Shown here piece by piece: positions 29,704 to 38,250 of a DNA stretch of 64,000 nt. Within the stretch, counting starts at the first letter, position 1. Each line of letters begins with the position of its first letter. The notes beneath the pieces are model-generated. The model searched no databases and was not told the DNA's origin. It saw only the letters and a list, made by a program, of their open reading frames with translations. Made by a program: the position numbers and the translations under genes. Location of the stretch: assembly GCA_002696035.1 (NCBI GenBank), contig NZQV01000010.1, forward strand, positions 310,001 through 374,000. Reading direction: 5' to 3'. Source of the DNA: Balneola sp. (lineage in GTDB: Bacteria > Bacteroidota > Rhodothermia > Balneolales > Balneolaceae).

Positions 29704-31248
29704 ATGTCTGACCAACTTTTGAACAAACGACCCCGACTCAGCTTTTGGGAAATATGGAATATGAGTTTTGGATTCCTTGGCATTCAGTTTGGCTTTGCCC
29801 TTCAAAACGCCAACGTAAGCCGGATCTTTGAAACCTTAGGCGCCAATGTAGATGATATCCCCATTCTCTGGATCGCAGCTCCACTGACGGGCTTGGTCGT
29901 TCAGCCCATTATCGGATATTTCAGTGATCGTACGTGGACACGATTGGGAAGACGAAGACCTTATTTCTTGTTTGGTGCTATTGCGGCATCGATTGCGTTG
30001 GTCATCATGCCAAATTCGCCCATGCTATGGGTAGCAGCTGGTATGCTGTGGATCATGGATGCTTCTATTAATGTCTCCATGGAGCCATTCCGCGCATTTG
30101 TAGGAGATATGCTGCCTTCCGAACAGCGAACCAAAGGCTTTGCCATGCAGAGTTTCTTTATTGGAACCGGAGCCGTGGTTGCCTCTGCATTGCCATGGAT
30201 TTTGACGAATTGGTTTGGTGTAGCAAATACAGCTCCTGAAGGCATCATCCCGCCATCGGTAAAATGGTCGTTTTATCTGGGGGCAATTGCCTTTATAAGT
30301 GCGGTTGTATGGACGGTCGTGAAGTCCAAAGAATATTCACCCGAACAGCTCAAAATCTTTGAAGATGCTGAGAATGAAGAGATCGAAGATGCGAATAAAC
30401 TCCGGGAAGTACCTATCGAAGCAGGTGATGGACAAAAGAAGATCACGCTGGGAATTATATTTGCAGTAGTTGGGGCAATCACAACCTGGCTGACGTATGA
30501 ATATGCTCTCGATAAAGAAGTATATGTAGCCACCGGTGGTTTAACGGTGATCGGTTTGGTGATGATGGTGGCCGGATTGCTTCAAAGATCAGGTAAAACC
30601 GAACATGGTCTTGTGGTGGTGATGCATGATTTCATCCACATGCCAAAGACGATGAAGCAACTTTCATTGGTACAATTCTTTTCCTGGTTCGCTCTTTTTG
30701 CGATGTGGATTTACACCACAGCAGGGGTTACTGCCCATATTTACGGAACCAGTGATACGACCTCGATGCTTTATAATGAAGGAGCCGATTGGGTAGGAAT
30801 AATGTTTGGCGTGTACAATGGTATTGCTGCAGTGGTTGCATTTGGTCTTGCTCCTATGGCCAAATTGCTCAGCCGTAAATGGGTTCATGCCATTTCCCTC
30901 ATTCTTGGCGGATTTGGCCTGATCTCCATTTACTTTTTCTCGGATCCCATGATGCTGATCATTTCTATGATCGGAGTTGGGATTGCCTGGGCCTCCATTT
31001 TAGCGATGCCTTATGCTATCCTTGCCGGGTCCATTCCTGCTAAAAAAATGGGTTTGTATATGGGGATATTTAACTTCTTTATTGTGCTTCCACAGCTTAT
31101 AGCCGCTACTGTTTTAGGATATGTAACCCGTACCTTTTTTGGTGGCGAAGCTGTATATGCACTGGTATTGGGAGGCATTGTCCTTTTTATAGCTGCAGCC
31201 AGCATGTACTTTGTAGATGATGTAGATGCCGATGTAGAACAGGTTTAA
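29704..31248 (+). CDS. MFS sugar transporter of the maltose/GPH-SLC45-like type
   Basis: A 514-aa inner-membrane protein with about twelve hydrophobic helices. The start, KRPRLSFWEIWNMSFGFLGIQFGFALQNANVSRIFETLG (cited in part only for its style), is characteristic of the bacterial maltose transporters related to SLC45. The motif after helix 2-3, YFSDRTWTRLGRRRPYFLFG, is the MFS/GPH loop signature. A central charged segment (about residues 215-245) separates the two halves. It closes the starch locus and most likely takes up maltose or short maltodextrins with a cation. Specificity for maltose is inferred from neighbours and family. Confidence 0.9.
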   Translation: MSDQLLNKRPRLSFWEIWNMSFGFLGIQFGFALQNANVSRIFETLGANVDDIPILWIAAPLTGLVVQPIIGYFSDRTWTRLGRRRPYFLFGAIAASIALVIMPNSPMLWVAAGMLWIMDASINVSMEPFRAFVGDMLPSEQRTKGFAMQSFFIGTGAVVASALPWILTNWFGVANTAPEGIIPPSVKWSFYLGAIAFISAVVWTVVKSKEYSPEQLKIFEDAENEEIEDANKLREVPIEAGDGQKKITLGIIFAVVGAITTWLTYEYALDKEVYVATGGLTVIGLVMMVAGLLQRSGKTEHGLVVVMHDFIHMPKTMKQLSLVQFFSWFALFAMWIYTTAGVTAHIYGTSDTTSMLYNEGADWVGIMFGVYNGIAAVVAFGLAPMAKLLSRKWVHAISLILGGFGLISIYFFSDPMMLIISMIGVGIAWASILAMPYAILAGSIPAKKMGLYMGIFNFFIVLPQLIAATVLGYVTRTFFGGEAVYALVLGGIVLFIAAASMYFVDDVDADVEQV

Positions 31249-31268
31249 GACAATTTACCGAACTTCGT

Positions 31269-31301
31269 CGCATCGCCTCAAAGTGTTTGAGCAGCGATGC
31301 G
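31269..31301. terminator. Strong hairpin after the sugar transporter gene
   Basis: CGCATCGC (31269-31276) pairs with GCGATGCG (31294-31301) and the inner CTCAAA pairs with TTTGAG around a GTG loop, giving 14 pairs with a two-base bulge. It begins 21 bases after the transporter stop. No U-run follows, so it could be a factor-dependent terminator or a 3'-end stabiliser rather than an intrinsic terminator. Confidence 0.5.
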
Positions 31302-31352
31302 GTGATATACTGTGCTTCCATTCTATACATGCACTATGTATAAAATGGCATA

Positions 31353-31383
31353 TGTTGCAACAATTACTTAATTTGGTTGCAAC
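31353..31383. promoter_or_regulatory. Paired GTTGCAAC boxes, putative toxin-antitoxin operator
   Basis: Two palindromes, TGTTGCAACA (31353-31362) and GTTGCAAC (31376-31383), lie 22 bases centre to centre, about two DNA turns, and end 19 bases before the antitoxin ATG. Another inverted repeat (TATACAT/ATGTATA, 31324-31342) is just upstream. The spacing is what cooperative binding by a dimeric antitoxin would need; autorepression is inferred. Confidence 0.55.
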
Positions 31384-31402
31384 AAAAACAAGTTCGTTTG
31401 CA

Positions 31403-31714
31403 ATGAGTGAAAAAAACAAAAAAGACATTGTCTGGTTCGGGATGAAGCTTACCCCAGAAGAGAAAGCCAAGATCAAAATGCTGGCAAAGAAAAAGGGGGT
31501 ATCTCAAAAGGAAGTCATCATGAGTTTGGTGAATGAGGAGGTTGTTGAGTATGAGGTAGAGGCTAAGCCTGGATCTTTACTGGACCGGATGCAGCATTTG
31601 GTTGGAATTGTAGAAGACGGCCCGACTGATTTATCAACTAATCCTAAATACATGGAAGATTTTGGCAAAGACAGTTTATATAGACGCCGGCCCAATAGTG
31701 GCAATTCTAAGTAA
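31403..31714 (+). CDS. Putative antitoxin paired with a PIN-domain toxin
   Basis: A 103-aa charged protein. Residues about 12-45 (GMKLTPEEKAKIKMLAKKKGVSQKEVIMSL) look like a ribbon-helix-helix DNA-binding unit as found in antitoxins. The C-terminal part (LVGIVEDGPTDLSTNPKYMEDFG) would fit the toxin-binding tail, the LxGxxxDGPxDLSTNxKYM style being common in antitoxins of PIN toxins. The frame is open back to 31283, but the ATG at 31403 is the natural start; the upstream part covers the operator boxes. The toxin gene overlaps the 3' end by 53 bases. Confidence 0.75.
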   Translation: MSEKNKKDIVWFGMKLTPEEKAKIKMLAKKKGVSQKEVIMSLVNEEVVEYEVEAKPGSLLDRMQHLVGIVEDGPTDLSTNPKYMEDFGKDSLYRRRPNSGNSK

Positions 31715-32084
31715 AAGAGATGAACATCATTTCTGGGTTTCGGAGAGGATTAGTGAAATAGATGTCAATTTAGTTACGACCTCCATTGTTATTGCTGAAG
31801 CTTTTCACATTCTAAAAAAAGTCCCAAAAGGTATAAGCGGACTATTTCAAACCATTGAAGAAGGATTTATCACGGTGGAAGAATCGTATCCTAAAAATTA
31901 TCACTTTATCCATGAAGGAGTTTTAAAATACCATGACATCCAAGCTTCTTTGGGAGATTTAAGCCTTCTGTCTATTGCTGATGATCCTAAAAACTCCAAA
32001 ATTTTCACGCTCGATTATGATTTCCACATTTATCGGGATCGCTCAGGGAATCCATTAAATCTTATTTCGCCCTATAATTCTTAA
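31662..32084 (+). CDS. PIN-domain ribonuclease toxin (VapC-like)
   Basis: A 140-aa PIN-domain protein. The acidic residues expected to bind Mg2+ are D8 (VYIDAGPIVAIL), E46 (SIVIAEAFHIL), D99 (LGDLSLLSIA) and D118 (FTLDYDFHIYR). PIN toxins cleave RNA, frequently tRNA or rRNA, when freed from antitoxin. Translation appears to start at TTG 31662, 53 bases inside the antitoxin gene, consistent with coupling that keeps toxin output below antitoxin. The assignment rests on the overlap, the pair order and the residues listed. Confidence 0.82.
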   Translation: MAKTVYIDAGPIVAILSKRDEHHFWVSERISEIDVNLVTTSIVIAEAFHILKKVPKGISGLFQTIEEGFITVEESYPKNYHFIHEGVLKYHDIQASLGDLSLLSIADDPKNSKIFTLDYDFHIYRDRSGNPLNLISPYNS

Positions 32085-32172
32085 TGATAATATTGAATTT
32101 CAGCAGTCACCATCAATTTTATTTCAGCACTTATTTTAGAGTAGAACCTATCTATCTTACCACAAAAAATTT

Positions 32173-32697
32173 ATGCGCTTAAAACAAGAGCAATTTGTTC
32201 CCTTTATGATCGTCGTGGGCATTCTAACCATGATCATTATCATCTATTCATCCTTTCGGTTTAACACCAAGCAACACGAACAGTTCAAGGAGAACCTGGC
32301 GGAATCCGATTCCCTTATCACCATGAATATGCGTGTTGTAAGAGAGAGCGATTCGGTGAATGTTGCTGATCTGAAAGGAAACACTTCTTTGCTGGTTTTT
32401 TGGGCGAGTTGGTCCGATAAATCCCGTTCTATGCTGGATGAAATTCAGCTTCTGCAGAATGAATATGATTCCCTCAAAGTGATCGCTGCTTTGGTGAAAG
32501 ATGCAGAAGAATCACTGGCTTCCAATAAAGAGTATCCGGATTTCTATTACACGGACGGCGTCAAACTGTTTAATTACCTTCAAGTTCCCGGCTTCCCAAG
32601 CTATGTCTTATTTGATGAAAACTCCCGGGTTCTCACATCCGAAGTTGGATACGAAAAAGGCGTTGGTTACGATTCGCTAAAAGTGTTTATGCCATGA
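32173..32697 (+). CDS. Membrane-anchored thioredoxin-fold protein lacking the CxxC motif
   Basis: A 174-aa protein with one N-terminal transmembrane helix (FMIVVGILTMIIIIYSSF) and a TlpA/thioredoxin-like domain from about residue 55. The expected active site occurs in LLVFWASWSDKSRSMLDEIQ, where the two cysteines of WCxxC are replaced by S and S. The cis-proline loop is retained (VPGFPSYVLFDE). It therefore keeps the fold but cannot do dithiol chemistry in the usual way. The stop overlaps the start of the aminotransferase gene (ATGA), so it belongs to the pabC-folC operon. Its role is unknown; a chaperone or scaffold role is one possibility. Confidence 0.8.
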   Translation: MRLKQEQFVPFMIVVGILTMIIIIYSSFRFNTKQHEQFKENLAESDSLITMNMRVVRESDSVNVADLKGNTSLLVFWASWSDKSRSMLDEIQLLQNEYDSLKVIAALVKDAEESLASNKEYPDFYYTDGVKLFNYLQVPGFPSYVLFDENSRVLTSEVGYEKGVGYDSLKVFMP

Positions 32698-33545
32698 GTA
32701 AAACCCCGGTCATGATATTGAATGGAGAGTTCGTCTCAGAACAGGATGCCGCTGTTTCTCCGGTCAACCGGGGCATGATGTATGGAGATGGCTGCTTTGA
32801 GACTCTCCGGTTTTATGCAGGAAAACTGCTCGGCTGGAATCAGCATTTTGACCGAATGAAAGCGGGACTTCACTATTTGGGGATGGAAGCAAATTTTGAT
32901 CCACAAGAATTGAAAAGATCCATCATCCGCCTTGCTCAGGAAAACCACCTTTTAGGCAAGGAAGCCATCATACGGATTCAATGCTGGCGTTCAGGTGGAC
33001 GTGGATATAATCCTGCATCAACTCAGTCAAACTGGATGGTCCAGATATCGGAAATTTCGCCCAGGTATGAGCCAATGGAGCTGGTGGTTGCAAATACCCG
33101 ATGCATCCCCAATGAAGCGTTACAGAGGCAATACAAGCTTACCAATGGATTGAATTACATCAAAGCCGCCCAGGAAGCGAGCGCAAGGAACGCAGATGAC
33201 GCATTAATGCTAACTATGGACAAAAAGGTGAGTGAAACCACGTCCGCAAATATTTTTTGGGTGAAAGGGGATGCTGTTTTTACCCCTTCCGAAGAATGTG
33301 ATCTGTTACCAGGGGTGACGCGTTCAATAGTAACAGAGGTATGTAAAAACCTCGGGATATCACTTCAAGAAGGATCATTTCCTATAAAGGATGTTCTTGA
33401 AGCCGAATCCATTTTTTGCACGAATTCATTGATCGAGATCAGGGATGTTGTTTCCATAGATGAACGTGAATTTGATCTGGACCATCCAATTACGATAAAG
33501 ATCAGGGCCGGTTTTGAGGCCTACAAAGCGGAGCATCTGGAATGA
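32694..33545 (+). CDS. Class IV aminotransferase, probable aminodeoxychorismate lyase
   Basis: A 283-aa PLP enzyme of fold type IV. Features are NRGMMYGDGCFETLRFYAGK, the lysine-bearing segment YKLTNGLNYIKA, and KVSETTSANIFWVKGD, which contacts the cofactor phosphate. The fold is shared by branched-chain aminotransferases, D-amino-acid aminotransferases and PabC. Coupling by an ATGA overlap with folC favours PabC, which makes 4-aminobenzoate for folate; family motifs alone do not decide. The start ATG overlaps the upstream thioredoxin-fold stop. Confidence 0.8.
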   Translation: MSKTPVMILNGEFVSEQDAAVSPVNRGMMYGDGCFETLRFYAGKLLGWNQHFDRMKAGLHYLGMEANFDPQELKRSIIRLAQENHLLGKEAIIRIQCWRSGGRGYNPASTQSNWMVQISEISPRYEPMELVVANTRCIPNEALQRQYKLTNGLNYIKAAQEASARNADDALMLTMDKKVSETTSANIFWVKGDAVFTPSEECDLLPGVTRSIVTEVCKNLGISLQEGSFPIKDVLEAESIFCTNSLIEIRDVVSIDEREFDLDHPITIKIRAGFEAYKAEHLE

Positions 33546-34795
33546 GCCGCTTTAAGACTATCGGGGATGTATGGGATTTTTTGAATACGATCCCCATGTT
33601 TCAAAAAACGGGGGCTGCAGCCTCTAATTTCAGTCTGGATAATATTCGCTCCTTTTGTGAGCAGCTTGGAAATCCTCAGGAACGGTTTCGTTCTATCCAT
33701 GTAGCCGGCACAAACGGGAAGGGCACAACTTGTTATTTGCTGGAGCAGATATACGCTCACTCCGGCTATAAAACAGGACTTTTTACTTCACCTCATTTAC
33801 TTCGGTACAATGAGCGGGTCAGGGTAGGTCAGCTTGAAATTTCCGACGATGCGATCCTCACATTCTTCCAAACCGCTGAGCCTGTATTTGAGAAGATCAG
33901 CCTCAGTTACTTTGAGATCTGTACGGTACTTGCTTTCTGGCATTTTGCCGAACAAGAGGTAGATATCGCGATCATAGAAGCAGGGTTGGGGGGAAGGCTC
34001 GATTCTACCAACATCATCACCCCGGAAGTTTCTGTGATCACCAGCATTGGGCTCGACCATCAGGATATTCTGGGAGATACCACCGAGAAGATAGCGCGGG
34101 AAAAGGCCGGCATCATAAAAGAAGGGAAACCGATCGTTGTGGGTAATATCTCCGGAAATGAATTGGATGTGATCGAAACGGTTGCTTTATCAAAGCAAAG
34201 TGAACTGTTTGAATCTGCTGTTTTGCACCCAGAATGGCGGGATGGGATCATCCATCTTGATCTGCCAGGAATTATTTTTCAAACCTCATTCCGTGAACAG
34301 GTTAACAAATGGAATGTGGCCATGGCATGGAAAGTGACGGAGTTGCTGGATCATGAACTGCCTGTAAAAATAGAATCAAAGCAACAGGCTATAGAGTCAT
34401 TCCCGGGAGCACCGGCCAGGTTTGAGAAACTTCATTCGAAATACGAGTGGTATTTCAGCGGATCTCACAACAAACAGGCACTGGAATCATCGCTGGAGGC
34501 GATAGAGGAGATCAGGCCTAAAGAAGAATGGGTGCTTATTTTTTCGAGTATGAAGGATAAATGGAACCCGGAAATGGCTACTATGTATTCCGGTTTCAAG
34601 AACGCTTTTTTTGTTGAACAAGAAGGAGACCGGGCCAAAAAATTTGATGAGATCAAAGAGGAAATGAACGTTCAGGAACTGGATGAAAACAACGCAAAAA
34701 TTATTTTAAAGGAATTGAAGACAGAGTTAGTAATTTTTATGGGAAGTTTTTACTTTTATGCCATAGCAAAGCGGTGGACAACAGACGTTTCATAA
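33542..34795 (+). CDS. folC: Bifunctional folylpolyglutamate synthase/dihydrofolate synthase
   Basis: A 417-aa Mur-ligase-family enzyme that adds glutamate to dihydropteroate and to folates, using ATP. The P-loop is VAGTNGKGT at residues 54-62. Other landmarks are GLFTSPHLLRYNERVRVG, the EAGLGGRLDSTN metal/folate segment and SIGLDHQDILGDT. Length matches FolC. The ATG overlaps the stop of the class IV aminotransferase gene (ATGA), linking it to 4-aminobenzoate supply. The C-terminal domain (ESFPGAPARFEKLH onward) is complete. Confidence 0.94.
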   Translation: MSRFKTIGDVWDFLNTIPMFQKTGAAASNFSLDNIRSFCEQLGNPQERFRSIHVAGTNGKGTTCYLLEQIYAHSGYKTGLFTSPHLLRYNERVRVGQLEISDDAILTFFQTAEPVFEKISLSYFEICTVLAFWHFAEQEVDIAIIEAGLGGRLDSTNIITPEVSVITSIGLDHQDILGDTTEKIAREKAGIIKEGKPIVVGNISGNELDVIETVALSKQSELFESAVLHPEWRDGIIHLDLPGIIFQTSFREQVNKWNVAMAWKVTELLDHELPVKIESKQQAIESFPGAPARFEKLHSKYEWYFSGSHNKQALESSLEAIEEIRPKEEWVLIFSSMKDKWNPEMATMYSGFKNAFFVEQEGDRAKKFDEIKEEMNVQELDENNAKIILKELKTELVIFMGSFYFYAIAKRWTTDVS

Positions 34796-34914
34796 TATTT
34801 TCATCGCTCATTTCATCCTTACCTGATTGAATATCCTTTTTCGCTGCTAAAACATGCGGCACGATGTTCACCCCAAAATTTCAGTAAGAATCATATTCAC
34901 AACAGCTACATTAT

Positions 34915-36459
34915 ATGTCAGATAACGAAACCGCCGGAATTTCGGCCGGGGAGTTGGAATCCTTAGACGGGAAAAAGCTTCACGAATTACAAAAACTTGC
35001 AAAATCTATTGGCATTAAGAGGGTTACCGGAATAAGAAAAGCGCAGCTGGTTGAAGAAATTCGCTCTAAAGCTTCCGAACAAACCTTGTTTGATGATTCA
35101 GATTCATCCACAGATAAGACGGATCGGCAGAAAAATGATTCTGCAGAGAAGGATGAAGAAATGAAGAGTTATGGGGGGCAGGATCACATCGTCTCTTATA
35201 AAAAAGAGAATAAGAAAGAGGAAAAGAAACAGCCCAAAAAACGTCCGCACAGTAATAAGCGTAAAGGGCATGAGCATAATAAGCTTCCTGAATCTGATGC
35301 GACAACATTAGAGCAACGCATCAAGGAGCTGGAACCGGATCTGGGGCCATACCTTTTCAATGAAGGTACTTTGGAGATACTGCCGGACGGTTATGGGTTT
35401 CTCCGATCAGTGAATTACAATTACAAAGCAAGTCCGGATGATATTTATGTATCGCCTTCACAGATCAAGCGCTTTCGGCTGAAACAAGGTGATGTGGTAA
35501 TCGGTGTAATTCGTCCGCCCAAAGTTGGGGAACGTTATTTCGCCTTATTACGCATTGAAGGCGTAAATGGCCGCATTCCTCACGACATGGATAACCGGCA
35601 GGATTTTGAAGACCTGCTACCCATTCACCCAGACGAGCGCTACCGACTTGAGTTCGATCCAAAAGAATATACAACCCGGATGATCGATCTGTTTTCACCC
35701 TTGGGTAAAGGTCAGCGTGGTTTGATCGTAGCGCAGCCTAAAACAGGGAAAACCACGATCCTGCGAAACACCGCTAATGCCATTGCTGCCAATCATCCCG
35801 ATACCAAGATCCTCATTGTGCTTATTGATGAGCGTCCCGAGGAAGTGACAGAAATGGAGCGCAGTGTAGAGAACGCAGAAGTAGTAGCTTCCACTTTTGA
35901 TGAAAAACCTGAAAACCACATTGGCCTGGCTGAAATAGCTTTCGAAAAAGCGAAACGACTGGTGGAAAGTGGTCACGATGTGGTGATGCTGATCGATTCC
36001 ATAACACGGCTATCGAGAGCGTACAACGTAACGGCATCCAACAAAGGTCGCACCATGACCGGTGGTGTCGATTCCGAAGCTCTGAAAGCACCCCGACAAC
36101 TATTTAGTTCGGCTCGTAATATTGAAAACGGTGGTTCTCTGACTATTCTCGCTACCGCTTTGATCGATACCGGCTCTCGTATGGATGATGTGATCTTTGA
36201 AGAATTCAAAGGAACAGGTAACATGGAGATCTATCTCGACCGAAGATTATCGGATCGTCGGTTGTATCCTGCTATCGATATTTTCCGAAGCGGAACCCGT
36301 CGCGAAGAGCTGCTGGTTTCTGAGGAAGAACGGGAGAAAGTGGTGCTGCTGCGTCGCTATCTCACCAATATGAATCCGTACGAGGCTATGGACTTCCTGC
36401 TTGATAAAGTGAAAGGCACGAGAAACAATGAAGAGTTTCTTATCTCGATGAATAAGTAG
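34915..36459 (+). CDS. rho: Transcription termination factor Rho with a charged linker
   Basis: A 514-aa hexameric RNA helicase that ends transcription. Residues about 12-52 form the Rho N-terminal helical domain. Residues about 53-135 are a low-complexity linker rich in K, E, D and S. The cold-shock RNA-binding domain follows ([15 protein letters not shown], about 150-215), then the ATPase core with Walker [10 protein letters not shown] (273-281), [14 protein letters not shown] and the Q-loop/R-loop region. Linkers of this kind are known in Bacteroidota Rho, where disordered inserts have been linked to condensate formation. An intrinsic terminator lies 70 bases past the stop. Confidence 0.97.
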   Translation: MSDNETAGISAGELESLDGKKLHELQKLAKSIGIKRVTGIRKAQLVEEIRSKASEQTLFDDSDSSTDKTDRQKNDSAEKDEEMKSYGGQDHIVSYKKENKKEEKKQPKKRPHSNKRKGHEHNKLPESDATTLEQRIKELEPDLGPYLFNEGTLEILPDGYGFLRSVNYNYKASPDDIYVSPSQIKRFRLKQGDVVIGVIRPPKVGERYFALLRIEGVNGRIPHDMDNRQDFEDLLPIHPDERYRLEFDPKEYTTRMIDLFSPLGKGQRGLIVAQPKTGKTTILRNTANAIAANHPDTKILIVLIDERPEEVTEMERSVENAEVVASTFDEKPENHIGLAEIAFEKAKRLVESGHDVVMLIDSITRLSRAYNVTASNKGRTMTGGVDSEALKAPRQLFSSARNIENGGSLTILATALIDTGSRMDDVIFEEFKGTGNMEIYLDRRLSDRRLYPAIDIFRSGTRREELLVSEEEREKVVLLRRYLTNMNPYEAMDFLLDKVKGTRNNEEFLISMNK

Positions 36460-36465
36460 TTTTTT

Positions 36466-36490
36466 CGGTAGGCAGTAGGCAGTAGGCAGG
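36466..36490. repeat. Three tandem copies of a GTAGGCA heptamer
   Basis: GTAGGCA is repeated three times at about 36468-36488, directly after the rho stop and before its terminator. Short heptamer runs like this are seen beside genes in related genomes; copy number could vary by slippage. Confidence 0.7.
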
Positions 36491-36529
36491 TCTTATCTCA
36501 TTCTGATAAAAACTACTCAGTAATTAACT

Positions 36530-36562
36530 CGCTCCGAACGCTTTGCGTCGGAGCGTTTTTTT
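36530..36562 (+). terminator. Intrinsic terminator after rho
   Basis: CGCTCCGA pairs with the TCGGAGCG half, the inner ACGC/GCGT continues the stem around a TTT loop with one bulged A, and seven T residues follow (36556-36562). This is the clearest intrinsic terminator in the window. Confidence 0.9.
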
Positions 36563-36641
36563 GTTTTAAGGAACGAAATGGTATTCTCCCTGCTTACACA
36601 TTTCATGTCTTTCTACTGCTAACTGATGACGGTACACCTCA

Positions 36642-37367
36642 ATGAATAAATTTCTGTTCCAAAAGAGCTGGATCTGGCTGGCTGTTTTTTTCGGTTTTGC
36701 TTTGATGGCATTCTGGCCAGGTTATTATTCCGATCCGGGAGGGAGCTTTTCTTTTTCAACGCATGCACACGGCATTGCTATGACGTTGTGGTGTTTGATG
36801 CTCATTAGTCAGGCTTACCTTGTACGTAGTAAACATCGCGAGATTCACCGGAAGGTGGGGAAAGCATCGTATGTGTTGGTCCCTTTTTTGATCCTTTCAA
36901 CTTTTGCTCTGACGCATGAAAGCTTGCAGGGAAATGAGCCTTACTCAGCAAGAAACTTTTCCAGTCTGGCACTGATGATCAACGCTACGGTTTTATTTGG
37001 GGTGATCTACGGACTAGCCATTTATCACCGAAAGGATTCTTTGACCCACGCCCGCTACATGTTTGCTACTATTTTTCCGATGTTCACACCCATCACAGAT
37101 CGACTCATTTACCGCAATATTCGTCCGCTCGTAGAAGCTGCCCCAACTATTGAAGGAAGTCCCATTGTGCCATTCTGGGGATTTTTGCTGGCGTTAATAC
37201 TCGTAGGCGGATTAGCTTTTTGGGACTGGAGATCCAACAAAAGAAAAGATGTATTTCCCACGGTTTTTGGGATGCTCATACTGTACCACATTTCTGTTTT
37301 TACCTTACATCTGGTCCCCGCCTGGCGAAGTTTTGGGAATTGGTTTTTGGGAATTACCTTCTATTGA
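36642..37367 (+). CDS. Polytopic membrane protein of unknown function
   Basis: A 241-aa protein with about six hydrophobic helices. The second helix region contains THAHGIAMTLWCLMLISQAYL, and a conserved-looking HREIHRKVGKASYVLVP follows. The histidine-rich early loops recall DUF2306-type and other small heme-binding membrane families, but I cannot assign one. It follows the rho terminator and runs in the same direction as the methyltransferase-like gene 50 bases downstream. Confidence 0.75.
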   Translation: MNKFLFQKSWIWLAVFFGFALMAFWPGYYSDPGGSFSFSTHAHGIAMTLWCLMLISQAYLVRSKHREIHRKVGKASYVLVPFLILSTFALTHESLQGNEPYSARNFSSLALMINATVLFGVIYGLAIYHRKDSLTHARYMFATIFPMFTPITDRLIYRNIRPLVEAAPTIEGSPIVPFWGFLLALILVGGLAFWDWRSNKRKDVFPTVFGMLILYHISVFTLHLVPAWRSFGNWFLGITFY

Positions 37368-37417
37368 TGTAAGCTGATATAACCACCCATTTTGATAACC
37401 AGATCGGAAGCTTGGCA

Positions 37418-38200
37418 ATGAAACGAATTCACTTATTTGAGATAGAAGATCTTGCTTGGTTTCCGGGGTGGCTGCGAAGTTGTATGACACGCCTCATTAT
37501 TGTTATGCACCGGTTGGTTGGCACAGAGAAAAAAGTTGCTGAACTATTGAATCGGCTTATCGAACAAACGGGAAAATCTACAATTGTTGATTATTGTTCA
37601 GGCAGTGGAGGTCCCATGCCGGATGTGCTGCAAAGACTAAAAACAACCTATGGAAAAGATCATATCAACTTGGTGTTGAGTGATCTGTATCCGGATAATA
37701 ACTCCATCAACACATTTAACGAGGGAAGTGAATTACCGATCAAATATCTCACTAAACCGGTGGATGTCACGAATTCGGATTTGAACATGGATGGAATTCG
37801 GACGATGATCGGTAGTTTTCATCATTTTAAACCGAAAGAAGCCCGGCAGATTCTGACAAATGCACAGAAGGCAAAACAGCCGATCCTTATTTTTGAATTG
37901 AGTGATAACAGTACGCCCATTTTTTTATGGTGGATCGCAGTTCCCATTAATTTTATCATGGCATTATGTATTACGCCGTGGGCCCAGCCTATGACCTGGA
38001 AGCAATTAGTATTTACCTACCTGATACCAATAATCCCTCTATGCTTTGCCTGGGATGGTGCGGTCTCCAATGTGAGAACCTACACGCTGGATGATCTCGA
38101 TGAATTGTTGGAAGGACATCCTGACGAAAATTATTCGTGGGAAACCGGAAAGTTTGAAGGGAAAACAAATCAGATCTATGTGTTGGGATATCCCAAATAA
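37418..38200 (+). CDS. SAM-dependent methyltransferase-like protein with hydrophobic C-terminal segment
   Basis: A 260-aa protein. The glycine-rich VDYCSGSGGPMPDVLQRL fits motif I of class I methyltransferases, and TMIGSFHHFKPKEARQIL resembles the later region of that fold. Residues about 165-215 contain two strongly hydrophobic stretches (FLWWIAVPINFIMALCI and LVFTYLIPIIPLCFAW), suggesting membrane attachment, which is unusual for this fold. The frame can begin at TTG 37412, but ATG 37418 is two codons in and preferred. Substrate unknown. Confidence 0.65.
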   Translation: MKRIHLFEIEDLAWFPGWLRSCMTRLIIVMHRLVGTEKKVAELLNRLIEQTGKSTIVDYCSGSGGPMPDVLQRLKTTYGKDHINLVLSDLYPDNNSINTFNEGSELPIKYLTKPVDVTNSDLNMDGIRTMIGSFHHFKPKEARQILTNAQKAKQPILIFELSDNSTPIFLWWIAVPINFIMALCITPWAQPMTWKQLVFTYLIPIIPLCFAWDGAVSNVRTYTLDDLDELLEGHPDENYSWETGKFEGKTNQIYVLGYPK

Positions 38201-38250
38201 TACACCAGACTTTAAAAGTACTCGTATCGCTACAACCTACTATTTTGCGT

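Noticed and set aside
11844-31248. SusD-like lipoprotein in the starch locus
   Set aside because: I searched the locus for a SusD-type alpha-helical lipoprotein downstream of the TonB receptor and found none; the large protein there lacks a lipobox and has a sorting-like tail.
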